58,301 bases of DNA from Deltaproteobacteria bacterium (lineage in GTDB: Bacteria; JAMCPX01). The stretch spans positions 1 to 58,301 of the forward strand of contig JAMCPX010000028.1 in assembly GCA_023382265.1 (NCBI GenBank), read 5' to 3'. The position numbers were made by a program, and so were the translations under genes. This document shows positions 32,872 through 42,111 of this stretch, in pieces (the stretch's first letter is position 1; each line of letters starts with the position of its first letter). Under the pieces are notes generated by a model. It had not been told where the DNA came from. It did not search any database and worked only from the letters and a program-made list of their open reading frames with translations.

Positions 32872-34210
32872 ATTTTTCCTCCATGTGTTTAGATTTTTTT
32901 AGTTCAACCTTTATAGGTTTTACTAATTTCCCCTGATAGTAGATCATAGTTATGATTGGATAGTCAATAATATTAAGCCATGCCCTTTCGTCGCCCGGTT
33001 TGTATCCAACAGGCACATAAATATAGGAAGTGAATGTATAAACCCCCTGATGTGCCTTTATGAGATTTCCAAAATTGTATCCTGTATCTGCTATCTCTCC
33101 TTTTCTTTCATCATCAACAAAGTACAGATCCTTTGTAAATGGAACATCTTTACCCAAAACTACACGGTTCATCCATGCACCCTGAGGGCCTGCTATCACG
33201 GCCCAGTCATACGGGCCCATGTTAAGGTGCTTCTGTGCATAGCTCATCTTTCCGGTTATCTTTAATCCCCGCGGATTGTTGGAGTTGTAGAAAATCATGC
33301 CAATTGCGTTTTTGTTGAAATTGGTCGTTGTGAGCAGTTTACCGTTGCTCAGGATACTTAGATTCATAGGTATGTTTACAATAGAAGGAAACTCAAAATA
33401 ATCCGGATAAAAGGAACTATCGGAAAGTATAGATGGAGATTGAATCCCAAGCATAACATTCATGGAATTTTTGACCCGCCTAATGACCATTATGGGACCG
33501 AGTATATAATCAACAAGCCGCGACTTAAAATCATGCTCATCACGGTGTATCTTCAGTTTGCCCCAGAATGCACTTATATCAATACTCATCCTGAAGCCTC
33601 TAAAAAGATTGATCCCTCCTCCGCCTGCCGATTTTGGGACTAAAAAATAGTTATACTCAAGCGGTTCTTTTTTTAAAAAACCGACGGTATACAGATCAGT
33701 GCTTACCCGATCCGGTCCGGACTCAAAATGGATATACTTTACCGGAGATAAAGGAGGGGCATTTCGCTGGAAAAATACAAGATATGCGTACGCGTGAGAT
33801 CGAGTTAAAGGATCGGTCAATATTATCTCAATGAATTTGTCCCCGCGTAAAAAAAGATTAGGTATGCCCATTTTGATTCCAGCATCCTTTGCCATAAAAA
33901 CAAGCTCATCTTGTTGCGCTAGTGTTGTTCTCTTCAATGGTAAGGGATGCCCCTCGCCATCAAAGTTAAAAATCCAGTCTCCATGCTTATTTCTTTCATT
34001 TATCTGGAAAGGTATGGGTTCCAAAACCTGTTTACCACTTTTATTTGAAACTTTATAAAGTCTTAGAGAGGATATATCCGTTCCTATAAATGGTGAGAGT
34101 TGAGTCCCATGTATAATTACGGGATCAACGTTTCTGTCAAAAGCAGGCCTGGCATAAACATTTGTAACCAATGATAAAGAAATTATCATCAACGGTATAA
34201 TTTTTTTCAT
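32861..34210 (-). CDS. Exported protein of unknown family
   Basis: The 449-residue protein has a signal peptide (MKKIIPLMIISLSLVTNVYA). I do not recognise a family. The mature part looks beta-rich throughout: LRLYKVSNKSGKQVLEPIPFQINE, DELVFMAKDAGIK, HAYAYLVFFQRN. The first 90 mature residues resemble a beta-sandwich domain seen in some exported proteins, with the segment EPIPFQINE, but this is only a loose impression. No catalytic motif or cysteine pattern stands out. It ends basic (KVELKKSKHMEEKYAF). It is first in the seven-gene operon and overlaps the START-like gene. The divergent region to its right holds the candidate promoter area. Confidence 0.65.
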   Translation of the reverse strand: MKKIIPLMIISLSLVTNVYARPAFDRNVDPVIIHGTQLSPFIGTDISSLRLYKVSNKSGKQVLEPIPFQINERNKHGDWIFNFDGEGHPLPLKRTTLAQQDELVFMAKDAGIKMGIPNLFLRGDKFIEIILTDPLTRSHAYAYLVFFQRNAPPLSPVKYIHFESGPDRVSTDLYTVGFLKKEPLEYNYFLVPKSAGGGGINLFRGFRMSIDISAFWGKLKIHRDEHDFKSRLVDYILGPIMVIRRVKNSMNVMLGIQSPSILSDSSFYPDYFEFPSIVNIPMNLSILSNGKLLTTTNFNKNAIGMIFYNSNNPRGLKITGKMSYAQKHLNMGPYDWAVIAGPQGAWMNRVVLGKDVPFTKDLYFVDDERKGEIADTGYNFGNLIKAHQGVYTFTSYIYVPVGYKPGDERAWLNIIDYPIITMIYYQGKLVKPIKVELKKSKHMEEKYAF

Positions 34211-34316
34211 CCGCCGCCAAGGACCTCCATACTATTTAGGATCTTTTAACATAGTTGCATTATCAATAGCAAGCCGCACGTTTGCAATTACAATGGAGCA
34301 TACTTTTACACTTAAA

Positions 34317-34335
34317 TTTTTAGTTAACCTAAAAA
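34317..34335. promoter_or_regulatory. 19-base palindrome, possible operator
   Basis: TTTTTAG (34317-34323), a 5-base spacer TTAAC, then CTAAAAA (34329-34335): a perfect inverted repeat. It lies in the divergent region between the envelope operon and the acyl-CoA synthetase, about 85 bases before the latter. The size and symmetry suit a dimeric repressor, or an AT-rich hairpin. No regulator is identified. Confidence 0.35.
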
Positions 34336-34420
34336 TAGACAAAATGGTTGTTTTTTATTTCAATAAAGATAAAGATGACATGTAGAAATGTTAAAATATT
34401 TTAATTAAAAAAGAGGTTAT

Positions 34421-36211
34421 ATGGATTACAGATCAATACCTGAAATGTATTATAAGCAAGCGGATAGAAACAAAGGCAGGGTTATTATAAAACATAAAAA
34501 GGACGGCAAATGGTTTGATATTACATGGGATCAAAATAGAGAACTTACTGAGGCACTTGCGTGTGGATTAATAAAACTCGGGATAAAACCTCAGGAAAAG
34601 GTATGCATCTTATCAGAGAATCGTAATGAGTGGTACGTTAGCGATATTGCCATACAGAGTGCTGGTGCTGTTACCGTACCTGTTTATGCCACCAATACCC
34701 CTGACCAGGTTGCTTATATTGTTAATGACTCAGATGCTGTTGCAATAATAATTTCTACTGCACAACAGTATAATAAGATAAAAACAAAAAGAAATGAAAT
34801 GCCCAATTTAAAGTATGTTATATCTATGGACAAGCTTAACAATGAAAACGGAATAATGTGGTTTTATGATGTCACAGCTTCAGGACGGTCAAACGAGTTA
34901 AAAGATGGATTAGATAAAATACTTAATGCCATAAATCCTCAAGATCTCGCAACCATCATTTATACATCAGGCACAACGGGTGATCCAAAGGGTGTTATGC
35001 TTACTCAGGGTAATCTTCTTTCAATTACGGATGCTTCTTATGATGCATTTAAAGATGAGCTTACGGATGAAGTGATGCTTTCATTCCTTCCTCTAAGCCA
35101 CGGCTATGCAAGGATAGCTGATTTTTATGTACCGCTCTACCATGCCAAAGGTATCCAGGCTATAGCAGAAAGCATAGATAAGATAGCCGATAATTTGAAG
35201 GAAATACATCCAACAATGTTTGTATCCGTACCGCGGGTATATGAGAAGGTTTATGGAAGAATCATATCACAGGTTGAGGCAGACAAACCTATAAAAAAGA
35301 AGATATTTTATTGGGCAATATCGGTAGGCAGGAAGGCTGCTCCATATCTTATGGAAAGCAAGTCATTACCTCTGTCGTTAGCTTTCCAGTATCAGTTTGC
35401 GAATATCCTTGTATTTAAAAAAATTAAACAGGCCGTCGGCGGCAGACTTAAGTTCGCGATAGCAGGCGGTGCACCTCTTTCAAAAGAGCTTGGTGAATTT
35501 TTCTTTGCACTTGGCATAAAGATCATAGAAGGATATGGACTTACAGAAACAAGCGCTATTTTTATGGCAAATCCGCCAAAAAAAATAAAGTTTGGAACCG
35601 TAGGAAAGCCATTCAAAGGATATGAACTGAGAATAGCCTCTGACGGAGAAATCCTGTTAAAAGGATCAAACGTAATGAAAGGCTATTATAAGAAACCGGA
35701 AGCTACAAAAGAGATTCTTGATAAAGATGGATGGCTATATTCCGGGGATATCGGTTTTGTTGATAGTGAGGGATATTTACATATTACAGACAGAAAGAAG
35801 GATCTTATTGTTACAGCAGGCGGTAAAAATATTGCACCTCAACCGATTGAGAATAAACTAAAAATGAATAAGTACATAGATGAAGCGGTTATGATAGGTG
35901 ATAAAAGGCCATACTGTGTAGCACTAATAGTCCCGTCATTTGAAATGCTTGAAGATGCGGCAAAAAAAGAAGGCATCGCTTACAACGACAAAGAAGATTT
36001 GATCGGTAAACCACGCATAAACGAACTCATTTCTGCTGCAATCGAAGATGTAAATAAGGGACTCGCCAGATTCGAAACAATAAAGAAATTTATTTTGATT
36101 CCGCAGTTATTTTCACAGGAATCGGGGGAACTAACGCCAACCATTAAGGTCAAAAGAAGCGCTGTTGAGAAGAAATATAAGGACGTGATAGAAGAACTCT
36201 ACAGAGCGTAA
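34421..36211 (+). CDS. Long-chain acyl-CoA synthetase (AMP-binding)
   Basis: A 596-residue ANL-superfamily ligase that activates a fatty acid with ATP and joins it to CoA. The P-loop-like motif is YTSGTTGDPKGVM (181-193), and the adenylate motifs GYGLTETSA and YSGDIGFVD with TDRKKDLIVTAGGKNI follow. Length and the bipartite form match the FadD15-like long-chain group. An AGAGG site precedes the ATG. It is divergent from the envelope operon and followed by the ABC exporter genes; no beta-oxidation gene is adjacent. Chain length is inferred from family resemblance only. Confidence 0.9.
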   Translation: MDYRSIPEMYYKQADRNKGRVIIKHKKDGKWFDITWDQNRELTEALACGLIKLGIKPQEKVCILSENRNEWYVSDIAIQSAGAVTVPVYATNTPDQVAYIVNDSDAVAIIISTAQQYNKIKTKRNEMPNLKYVISMDKLNNENGIMWFYDVTASGRSNELKDGLDKILNAINPQDLATIIYTSGTTGDPKGVMLTQGNLLSITDASYDAFKDELTDEVMLSFLPLSHGYARIADFYVPLYHAKGIQAIAESIDKIADNLKEIHPTMFVSVPRVYEKVYGRIISQVEADKPIKKKIFYWAISVGRKAAPYLMESKSLPLSLAFQYQFANILVFKKIKQAVGGRLKFAIAGGAPLSKELGEFFFALGIKIIEGYGLTETSAIFMANPPKKIKFGTVGKPFKGYELRIASDGEILLKGSNVMKGYYKKPEATKEILDKDGWLYSGDIGFVDSEGYLHITDRKKDLIVTAGGKNIAPQPIENKLKMNKYIDEAVMIGDKRPYCVALIVPSFEMLEDAAKKEGIAYNDKEDLIGKPRINELISAAIEDVNKGLARFETIKKFILIPQLFSQESGELTPTIKVKRSAVEKKYKDVIEELYRA

Positions 36212-36348
36212 TAGGTTTTTTGCCTTAAGATCGGGAGAACTAAAAATATAACCCGCAAGCGGTGCAGAACTAACGAGCATAGGCGGATTTAAAGTCTGTT
36301 TTTACAGTTTATGAAGATCGATATCATTATTTATGAAGAGGAATCGTT

Positions 36349-37176
36349 ATGGACACGGGTCAGGATAATATAAACATAATTGTTGTTTCAAATCTGGTTA
36401 AAAAATTTGGTAGGTTCACCGCCGTTGATAATATCTCTTTCAATGTAAAAAAAAGTGAAATCTTTGCTTTCCTGGGTCCTAACGGGGCAGGCAAATCTAC
36501 TACAATAAAGATGCTTACCACTTTACTCAATCCGGACGGCGGAGACATAACCATTAATAAAAGCAATGCCGCCGTTGATAAAGACAGTGTCAGAAAATCT
36601 ATCGGTATAGTTTTTCAAGATCCGAGCCTGGATGATGATCTTACTGCTACGGAAAATATGCAGTTTCATGCTGTCTGTTACAAAGTTCCTAAGGGCACCA
36701 GAAAACAACGAATAGAGGAACTATTGCGGTTTGTAGAACTCTGGGAAAGAAGGGATGATCTTGTCAAAACCTTTTCCGGCGGAATGAAACGGAGATTGGA
36801 GATCGCACGTGGACTGCTGCATCACCCTACTATCCTTTTTTTGGATGAGCCTACACTGGGTCTTGATCCCCAGACAAGGAATCACATGTGGAGCTATGTG
36901 AAGGACATCAACAAGAAAGAGAGTATGACTGTCTTTTTAACCACTCATTATATGGAAGAAGCAGAAAAGGTTGCTGATCGTATTGCCATAATCGATCATG
37001 GTAAAATCATATCGATTGGCACTGCAGAGCAACTCAAGAAACAGACAGGTTCGAATTCACTTGAGGAGGCATTCCTAAGTCTGACAGGAGAGAAAATAAG
37101 AGAAGAAGAGGCGAACGGATTAGATCACATGAGGACAATGAGACAAATGTGGGGAGGAGGTAGGAAATGGGTGTAA
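36349..37176 (+). CDS. ABC exporter ATP-binding protein (DrrA-like)
   Basis: The 275-residue ATPase has Walker A GPNGAGKSTTIK, Q-loop FQDPSLDDDLT, signature FSGGMKRRLEIARGL and Walker B ILFLDEPTLGLD, with the switch His in TTHYMEEAEKVADR. The order and the HYMEEAE pattern match the ABC-2/DrrA group that exports drugs, lipids or polysaccharides. The permease follows with a 10-base overlap, so the two form one transporter. The C-terminal 30 residues are variable and basic. Substrate unknown. Confidence 0.92.
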   Translation: MDTGQDNINIIVVSNLVKKFGRFTAVDNISFNVKKSEIFAFLGPNGAGKSTTIKMLTTLLNPDGGDITINKSNAAVDKDSVRKSIGIVFQDPSLDDDLTATENMQFHAVCYKVPKGTRKQRIEELLRFVELWERRDDLVKTFSGGMKRRLEIARGLLHHPTILFLDEPTLGLDPQTRNHMWSYVKDINKKESMTVFLTTHYMEEAEKVADRIAIIDHGKIISIGTAEQLKKQTGSNSLEEAFLSLTGEKIREEEANGLDHMRTMRQMWGGGRKWV

Positions 37177-37916
37177 TATATATTTTGTGGTTGAGGCAGC
37201 TTAAAAAATATTTCAGGTCAAGGTCAAGGATTATAGGTTCGCTTGGTCAGCCGCTGCTCTTTCTTTTGGCTTTCGGGTTTGGCTTCGCTTCAATCTACAA
37301 AAAAGCTGGAGAGGGTAACTATATCCAGTTTCTGGCTCCCGGAATAATCCTTATGAGCGTGCTCTTCACAGCCATTTTTTCAGGTATAGATATGATCTGG
37401 GACAGGCAGTTCGGTTTTTTAAAAGAGACAATGGTAGCACCGGTGTCGAGATTGAAAATCATGTTAGGTAAAGCCTTTGGCGGAGCTACAGTAGCCTCAT
37501 TACAGGGATTGCTTGTTTTCATATTAACACTTCTTATAGGATTTAAACCCCACAATCTATTTTTGCTTCCCGCTGCCGCGCTATTTGTCTTTCTGATCGC
37601 TCTCCTGTTTACTGCCCTTGGTATAACTATAGCTTCCATGTTAGAGGATATGCAGGGTTTTCAACTGATCATAAACTTTCTGGTTATGCCGATCTTTTTT
37701 TTGTCGGGAGCTCTTTTCCCTCTTCAAGGTGCACCCAGAGTAATAGACATTATAGCGAGTGTTGATCCACTGAGCTATGGAGTAAGCGGTTTGAGATATG
37801 CGCTTCTATCTTCGGGAATTGGCTACGGTATGATAACCGATTTGATCGTACTTGTTTCTTTGACAGCAGTACTGTTGTGGTTAGGGAATTATATGTTTGA
37901 AAAAATACAGATCTAA
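37167..37916 (+). CDS. ABC-2 type transporter permease
   Basis: A 249-residue integral membrane protein with six predicted helices. The ABC-2 signature segment is present as FLSGALFPLQGAPRVIDIIASVDPLSYGVSGLRYAL, and the N-terminal RQLKKYFRSRSRIIGSLGQP is typical of DrrB-like permeases. It overlaps the ATPase gene by 10 bases and pairs with it. The next gene (secA) converges on it with a 37-base gap. Confidence 0.9.
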   Translation: MGVIYILWLRQLKKYFRSRSRIIGSLGQPLLFLLAFGFGFASIYKKAGEGNYIQFLAPGIILMSVLFTAIFSGIDMIWDRQFGFLKETMVAPVSRLKIMLGKAFGGATVASLQGLLVFILTLLIGFKPHNLFLLPAAALFVFLIALLFTALGITIASMLEDMQGFQLIINFLVMPIFFLSGALFPLQGAPRVIDIIASVDPLSYGVSGLRYALLSSGIGYGMITDLIVLVSLTAVLLWLGNYMFEKIQI

Positions 37917-37953
37917 AAAAGAGAAGGCTGTTCTTTTAAATGAATTTTTCGGG

Positions 37954-40614
37954 TTAAGCAGTTTTCCCATGGCAGTTTTTGTATTTTTTCCCGCTTCCGC
38001 ACCAGCATGGATCGTTTCTCCCGACCTTTTTTTCTCTCTTGATTGGTGCAGTAACACCCGGTGAAACTGATGCCGCTGCCGCTTGTTGTGACGGCTGTGT
38101 TAAATTAAGATTGAGGGACAATGGAGCCATTTTCCTTAACGGGACATGGGGTTCTTCTTCTTTTAGATGGATCTTGAATAACCTTGATACGGATTCCTCT
38201 CTTATTGTAACAAGCATTTTCTGGAACATATCAAATGCCTCTTTCTTGTATTCAACAAGAGGGTCCTTCTGAGCGTATCCACGTAATCCGACGCCTTCTT
38301 TAAGGTGATCCATATTCAATAAAAAATCTTTCCAGTTGCTGTCTACAACCTGAAGGAACAGAAATTTTGTGACTTCTGAGAATGTTTCTTTTGACATCAA
38401 CTGCTGCTGTTCCTCAACCCTTGCGCCCGCCTGTTTTAAAAGCATGTCTTTCAGTTCGTATGCCGTTATCTCTTTCTTTTTATCTTCGGCAAAGTCGGGT
38501 TTTATGGATAACATGCTGTCAAGCGCATTATCTATTACCGTGAAATCCCATTCTTCTGGTCTATCCGGGTCTTCTATGTATTTGTGAAGGATATCATCAA
38601 TAGTCTCTTCTATCATATCATTAATAAGGGACTCGAGTTTCTCTCCTTTTAATATCTCCTTCCTCATTTCATAGATGACCTCTCTTTGTTTATTCATAAC
38701 ATCATCATATTCAAGAAGGTGCTTTCTTATCTCAAAGTTATGCTCTTCAACTTTTTTTTGTGCGGATGCTATAGCCTTTGTAAGCCACGGATGCGTTATA
38801 GGCTCTCCTTGTCCCATACTTTTCTGCATAAATGAGGATATGCGTTCAGAACCGAAGCGTCTTAAAAGGTCGTCTTGAAGGGATAAATAAAACCTTGATG
38901 CCCCTGGATCTCCCTGTCTTCCCGATCGTCCTCTTAACTGATTATCTATTCGTCTTGCCTCATGCCTCTCAGTACCTATAATGTGTAATCCCCCCGAATT
39001 CAAAACCACTTCTTTTTCTTCGTCGCAGATACGTTTTGCTGTTTCGTAAAGCTGTTGAAAATCTTCCTGCTTTGCATCGCCTTTCTTAATTTTTTCTTTA
39101 ACTATGTATTCGGGGTTTCCGCCAAGTAAAATATCAACACCCCTCCCGGCCATGTTTGTAGCAATTGTTACAGAGCCTTTTCTTCCTGCCTGAGCTATGA
39201 TCCCAGCCTCCTTTTCATGATGTTTGGCGTTTAGAACGTGGTGTTTAACCCCGCGCTTTGTCAGCATTTTACTTAATGTTTCCGATTTCTCTATGGAGAT
39301 TGTGCCCACAAGCACAGGAGTGCCTGCTTTATTTAATTTTAAGATTTCTTCTATCACCGCATTAAATTTTTCCTCTTCTGTCCCGTAGATGCTGTCTTCC
39401 TGATCCAGACGGATCATCTCTAAGTTGGTCGGGATTATATTTACGTCAAGGTTGTATATCTTTTTAAACTCTGATGCCTCTGTATCGGCAGTACCGGTCA
39501 TTCCTGCAAGTTTTTTATACATTCTGAAGTAGTTTTGGAATGTTACGGTTGCAAGGGTTTGGTTTTCGTTTTCTATCTTTACACCTTCTTTTGCCTCAAT
39601 TGCCTGATGCAGCCCATCACTCCATCTTCTGCCCGGCATCAACCTGCCGGTAAACTCATCGACAATGACGACCTCCCCATCTTTAATCATGTAGTCAACA
39701 TCCTTTTTAAAAATTACATGGGCCTTTAACGCCTGATTGACATGGTGGAGTATCTCAATCTGAGACGGTTCAAAAAGGTTTTTTATAGAAAGCAGCTGTT
39801 CTACTTTGACTGCACCTTCTTCGGTTAATATGACTTGCTTGTACTTTTCATCTACTGTGTAATCCGCATCTTTTTTGAGTTTTGGAATGATCTTATCTAT
39901 CGTATAGTATTTGCTTGTTGATTCCTCTGCGGGCCCGGAAATAATGAGCGGCGTTCTTGCTTCATCGATTAAGATACTGTCAACCTCATCTACAATTGCG
40001 TAGTTAAGCTCTTTTTGAACCATCTCGTTTATATCGAATTTCATGTTATCCCGCAGATAGTCGAAGCCGAATTCGTTGTTGGTTCCATAAGTGATATCCG
40101 AGTTATATGCCGCCTGTCTTTCCTTATCGTCAAGTTCGTGAACAACAACACCTACACTCAGGCCTAAAAAACTATATATCTCGCCCATCCATTCTGAATC
40201 ACGTTTTGCAAGATAATCATTAACGGTTATAATATGCACCCCCCTGCCGTCAAGTGCATTTAAATATGCTGGAAGTGTTGCAACCAGTGTTTTACCTTCG
40301 CCCGTCTTCATCTCGGCTATTCTGCCCTTGTGCAGTATAATACCGCCGATAAGCTGAACATCAAAGTGACGCATTCTTAGAGTTCTTTTTGACGCCTCCC
40401 TTACAACCGCAAAAGCTTCAATAAGAAGATCTTCAATGGTTTCTCCGTTTTCAAGCCTTTTTTTAAACTCATCCGTTTTAGCCCTTAGTTCATTATCGGA
40501 AAGTACAGAAATGGACGGCTCAAGTTTATTTATGCTATCAACGATAGGTTCAACCATTTTCAGGTCTCTTTCATTCTGTGTACCCAGGATCTTTTTAAAT
40601 ACAAAATCAAACAT
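37954..40614 (-). CDS. secA: Preprotein translocase ATPase SecA
   Basis: SecA drives protein export through SecYEG. The 886-residue protein has the Walker A region [15 protein letters not shown], the DEAD-type motif [32 protein letters not shown], and the C-terminal zinc motif [14 protein letters not shown] that binds SecB or membrane lipid. I chose the ATG at 40614, with AGGTGG upstream, over a GTG three codons earlier. The gene is alone, convergent with the ABC exporter and divergent from the Liv-type binding protein. Its many exported neighbours depend on it, but that is general. Confidence 0.98.
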   Translation of the reverse strand: MFDFVFKKILGTQNERDLKMVEPIVDSINKLEPSISVLSDNELRAKTDEFKKRLENGETIEDLLIEAFAVVREASKRTLRMRHFDVQLIGGIILHKGRIAEMKTGEGKTLVATLPAYLNALDGRGVHIITVNDYLAKRDSEWMGEIYSFLGLSVGVVVHELDDKERQAAYNSDITYGTNNEFGFDYLRDNMKFDINEMVQKELNYAIVDEVDSILIDEARTPLIISGPAEESTSKYYTIDKIIPKLKKDADYTVDEKYKQVILTEEGAVKVEQLLSIKNLFEPSQIEILHHVNQALKAHVIFKKDVDYMIKDGEVVIVDEFTGRLMPGRRWSDGLHQAIEAKEGVKIENENQTLATVTFQNYFRMYKKLAGMTGTADTEASEFKKIYNLDVNIIPTNLEMIRLDQEDSIYGTEEEKFNAVIEEILKLNKAGTPVLVGTISIEKSETLSKMLTKRGVKHHVLNAKHHEKEAGIIAQAGRKGSVTIATNMAGRGVDILLGGNPEYIVKEKIKKGDAKQEDFQQLYETAKRICDEEKEVVLNSGGLHIIGTERHEARRIDNQLRGRSGRQGDPGASRFYLSLQDDLLRRFGSERISSFMQKSMGQGEPITHPWLTKAIASAQKKVEEHNFEIRKHLLEYDDVMNKQREVIYEMRKEILKGEKLESLINDMIEETIDDILHKYIEDPDRPEEWDFTVIDNALDSMLSIKPDFAEDKKKEITAYELKDMLLKQAGARVEEQQQLMSKETFSEVTKFLFLQVVDSNWKDFLLNMDHLKEGVGLRGYAQKDPLVEYKKEAFDMFQKMLVTIREESVSRLFKIHLKEEEPHVPLRKMAPLSLNLNLTQPSQQAAAASVSPGVTAPIKREKKVGRNDPCWCGSGKKYKNCHGKTA

Positions 40615-40833
40615 AAATACCACCTTTAATTAAAATAAATTATATTGACTATCCTGACAAAGTCAAACAATGTGTTTCATAATTTATCATATTGCATATT
40701 AAGTGAGAAGTAGAAGTAATGGATTTTCAACTTTAGATCCCTCGAGATCGCTTCACTTTTCAAGTTTAAATGATAAAGTATCTTGACTATATTGAGTCGA
40801 TATTTAATAAAATATAGAGTTCGGAGGCAATGT

Positions 40834-41925
40834 ATGAAATGGATCATAAGTGTATTGTTTGTGTTTGCTGTACTGGTTGGATGTACAAAAAAAACAAATG
40901 TAATACAGATAGGTGTTGCAGGCCCGATGACAGGTGATCAGTCCGTATTCGGTCAGGATGAGGCACACGGCGTTGAGCTTGCCGTTAAAGAATGGAATGA
41001 GAAGGGCGGGATTTTAGGAAAGAAAATCATTGCCGTTGTTGAAGATGACCAGCATGATCCAAGACAGGCCGTAGCTGTAGCAAACAGGCTTGTTGATGAT
41101 GGAGTTGTCGGGGTTATCGGACATTTTAACAGCAATTGCTCTATCCCTGCATCCGTTGTCTATCATAAGGCAGGTATTTCCATGATCTCTCATGGCTCAA
41201 CAAATCCCCAGCTAACGGAACAGGGTTTTAATAATGTGTTTCGCGTTTGCGGAAGAGATGATCAGCAGGGCAGGATTGCAGCACAATTCGTAACAAATAA
41301 ACTTAAACTAACAAGGATTGCCGTTATAGATGATAGGACAACTTATGGACAGGGTCTTACGGATCAATTCAAAAAATGGCTTGGAAAGGCATGCAAGGTT
41401 GTGTATTCAAGTTCGATTATCCAGGGAGATAAAGACTTTAGAGCAGTCCTGACCGATATTAAGGCGGCCGATCCCCAACTCATTTATTACGGCGGCGTTT
41501 ATCCTGAAGGCGGGCTCCTTGTAAATCAAGCAAGACAGCTTGGCATAAATGCTTTATTCATGGGCGGTGATGGGATTATGGGACCTGAGTTTATAAAAAT
41601 AGCAGGCAGTTCTGCGAATGGTGTATATGCAACCTTTGGTCCCGACATAACCAGGTTTAAACAGGCAAAAGGGTTCATAAAAAGTTACAAAAGGCTTTAC
41701 GGGGATCCTGGCCCTTATTCTATTTACGCTTATATAGCTGCGAACATCCTGCTTGGTTCAATCAGTGCTGCCGGGACTACAAACTCCAGGGCTATTATAA
41801 ACTACATGCATACCCATAGTTTTGATACCGCGCTTGGTCCTATCCGGTTTGACAATAAAGGCGATGTCGTACACAGCCCTTATGTTATATGGCAGGTAAA
41901 GGACGGGCGGTTTGTGCAGTTGTAG
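40834..41925 (+). CDS. Liv-type periplasmic binding lipoprotein
   Basis: From the ATG at 40834 (GGAGG six bases upstream) the protein has 363 residues, with a lipoprotein signal ending VLVGC (Cys17). The type I periplasmic-binding fold is clear: IQIGVAGPMTGDQSVFGQDEAHGVELAV, VVEDDQHDPRQAVAVANRLV, VVGVIGHFNSNCSIPAS and a C-terminal GALGPIRFD-type segment. Such proteins carry branched-chain amino acids or amides to LivHMGF. No permease or ATPase of that system is adjacent. It is separated from secA by a 219-base divergent region. Confidence 0.9.
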   Translation: MKWIISVLFVFAVLVGCTKKTNVIQIGVAGPMTGDQSVFGQDEAHGVELAVKEWNEKGGILGKKIIAVVEDDQHDPRQAVAVANRLVDDGVVGVIGHFNSNCSIPASVVYHKAGISMISHGSTNPQLTEQGFNNVFRVCGRDDQQGRIAAQFVTNKLKLTRIAVIDDRTTYGQGLTDQFKKWLGKACKVVYSSSIIQGDKDFRAVLTDIKAADPQLIYYGGVYPEGGLLVNQARQLGINALFMGGDGIMGPEFIKIAGSSANGVYATFGPDITRFKQAKGFIKSYKRLYGDPGPYSIYAYIAANILLGSISAAGTTNSRAIINYMHTHSFDTALGPIRFDNKGDVVHSPYVIWQVKDGRFVQL

Positions 41926-42014
41926 TCACATATACAGTTTCCTGTGACATTATTGTTGCTCCAGCGATGCATTTAAGAATATAAGAATGGCTGTAAAGGG
42001 GGTAAAGATCCCCC
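41925..42014 (+). terminator. Two hairpins after the Liv-type gene
   Basis: GTCACA (41925-41930) pairs with TGTGAC (41943-41948) directly at the stop codon, and GGGGG (41998-42002) pairs with CCCCC (42010-42014) further on. Either could end the binding-protein transcript before the pil promoter at 42053. T-tracts are weak. Confidence 0.4.
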
Positions 42015-42052
42015 ATTTCATTAAAAATCCTGGGACAATAAACAATCCATTC

Positions 42053-42081
42053 TTGACAGGATTGATAGTTTTCCGTATACT
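42053..42081 (+). promoter_or_regulatory. Strong sigma-70 promoter of the pil operon
   Basis: A perfect TTGACA (42053-42058), an optimal 17-base spacer, then TATACT (42076-42081, five of six). Predicted start near 42088; the pilB ATG at 42112 has GGAGGAGG (42095-42102) upstream. Promoter and ribosome site are both close to consensus, so high expression is likely. Confidence 0.75.
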
Positions 42082-42111
42082 CCATACAAACACTGGAGGA
42101 GGCTTATATTT

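Noticed and set aside
40783-40813. TTGACT and TAAAAT before the Liv-type gene as promoter
   Set aside because: The spacer is 19 bases and closer -10 candidates fit poorly.
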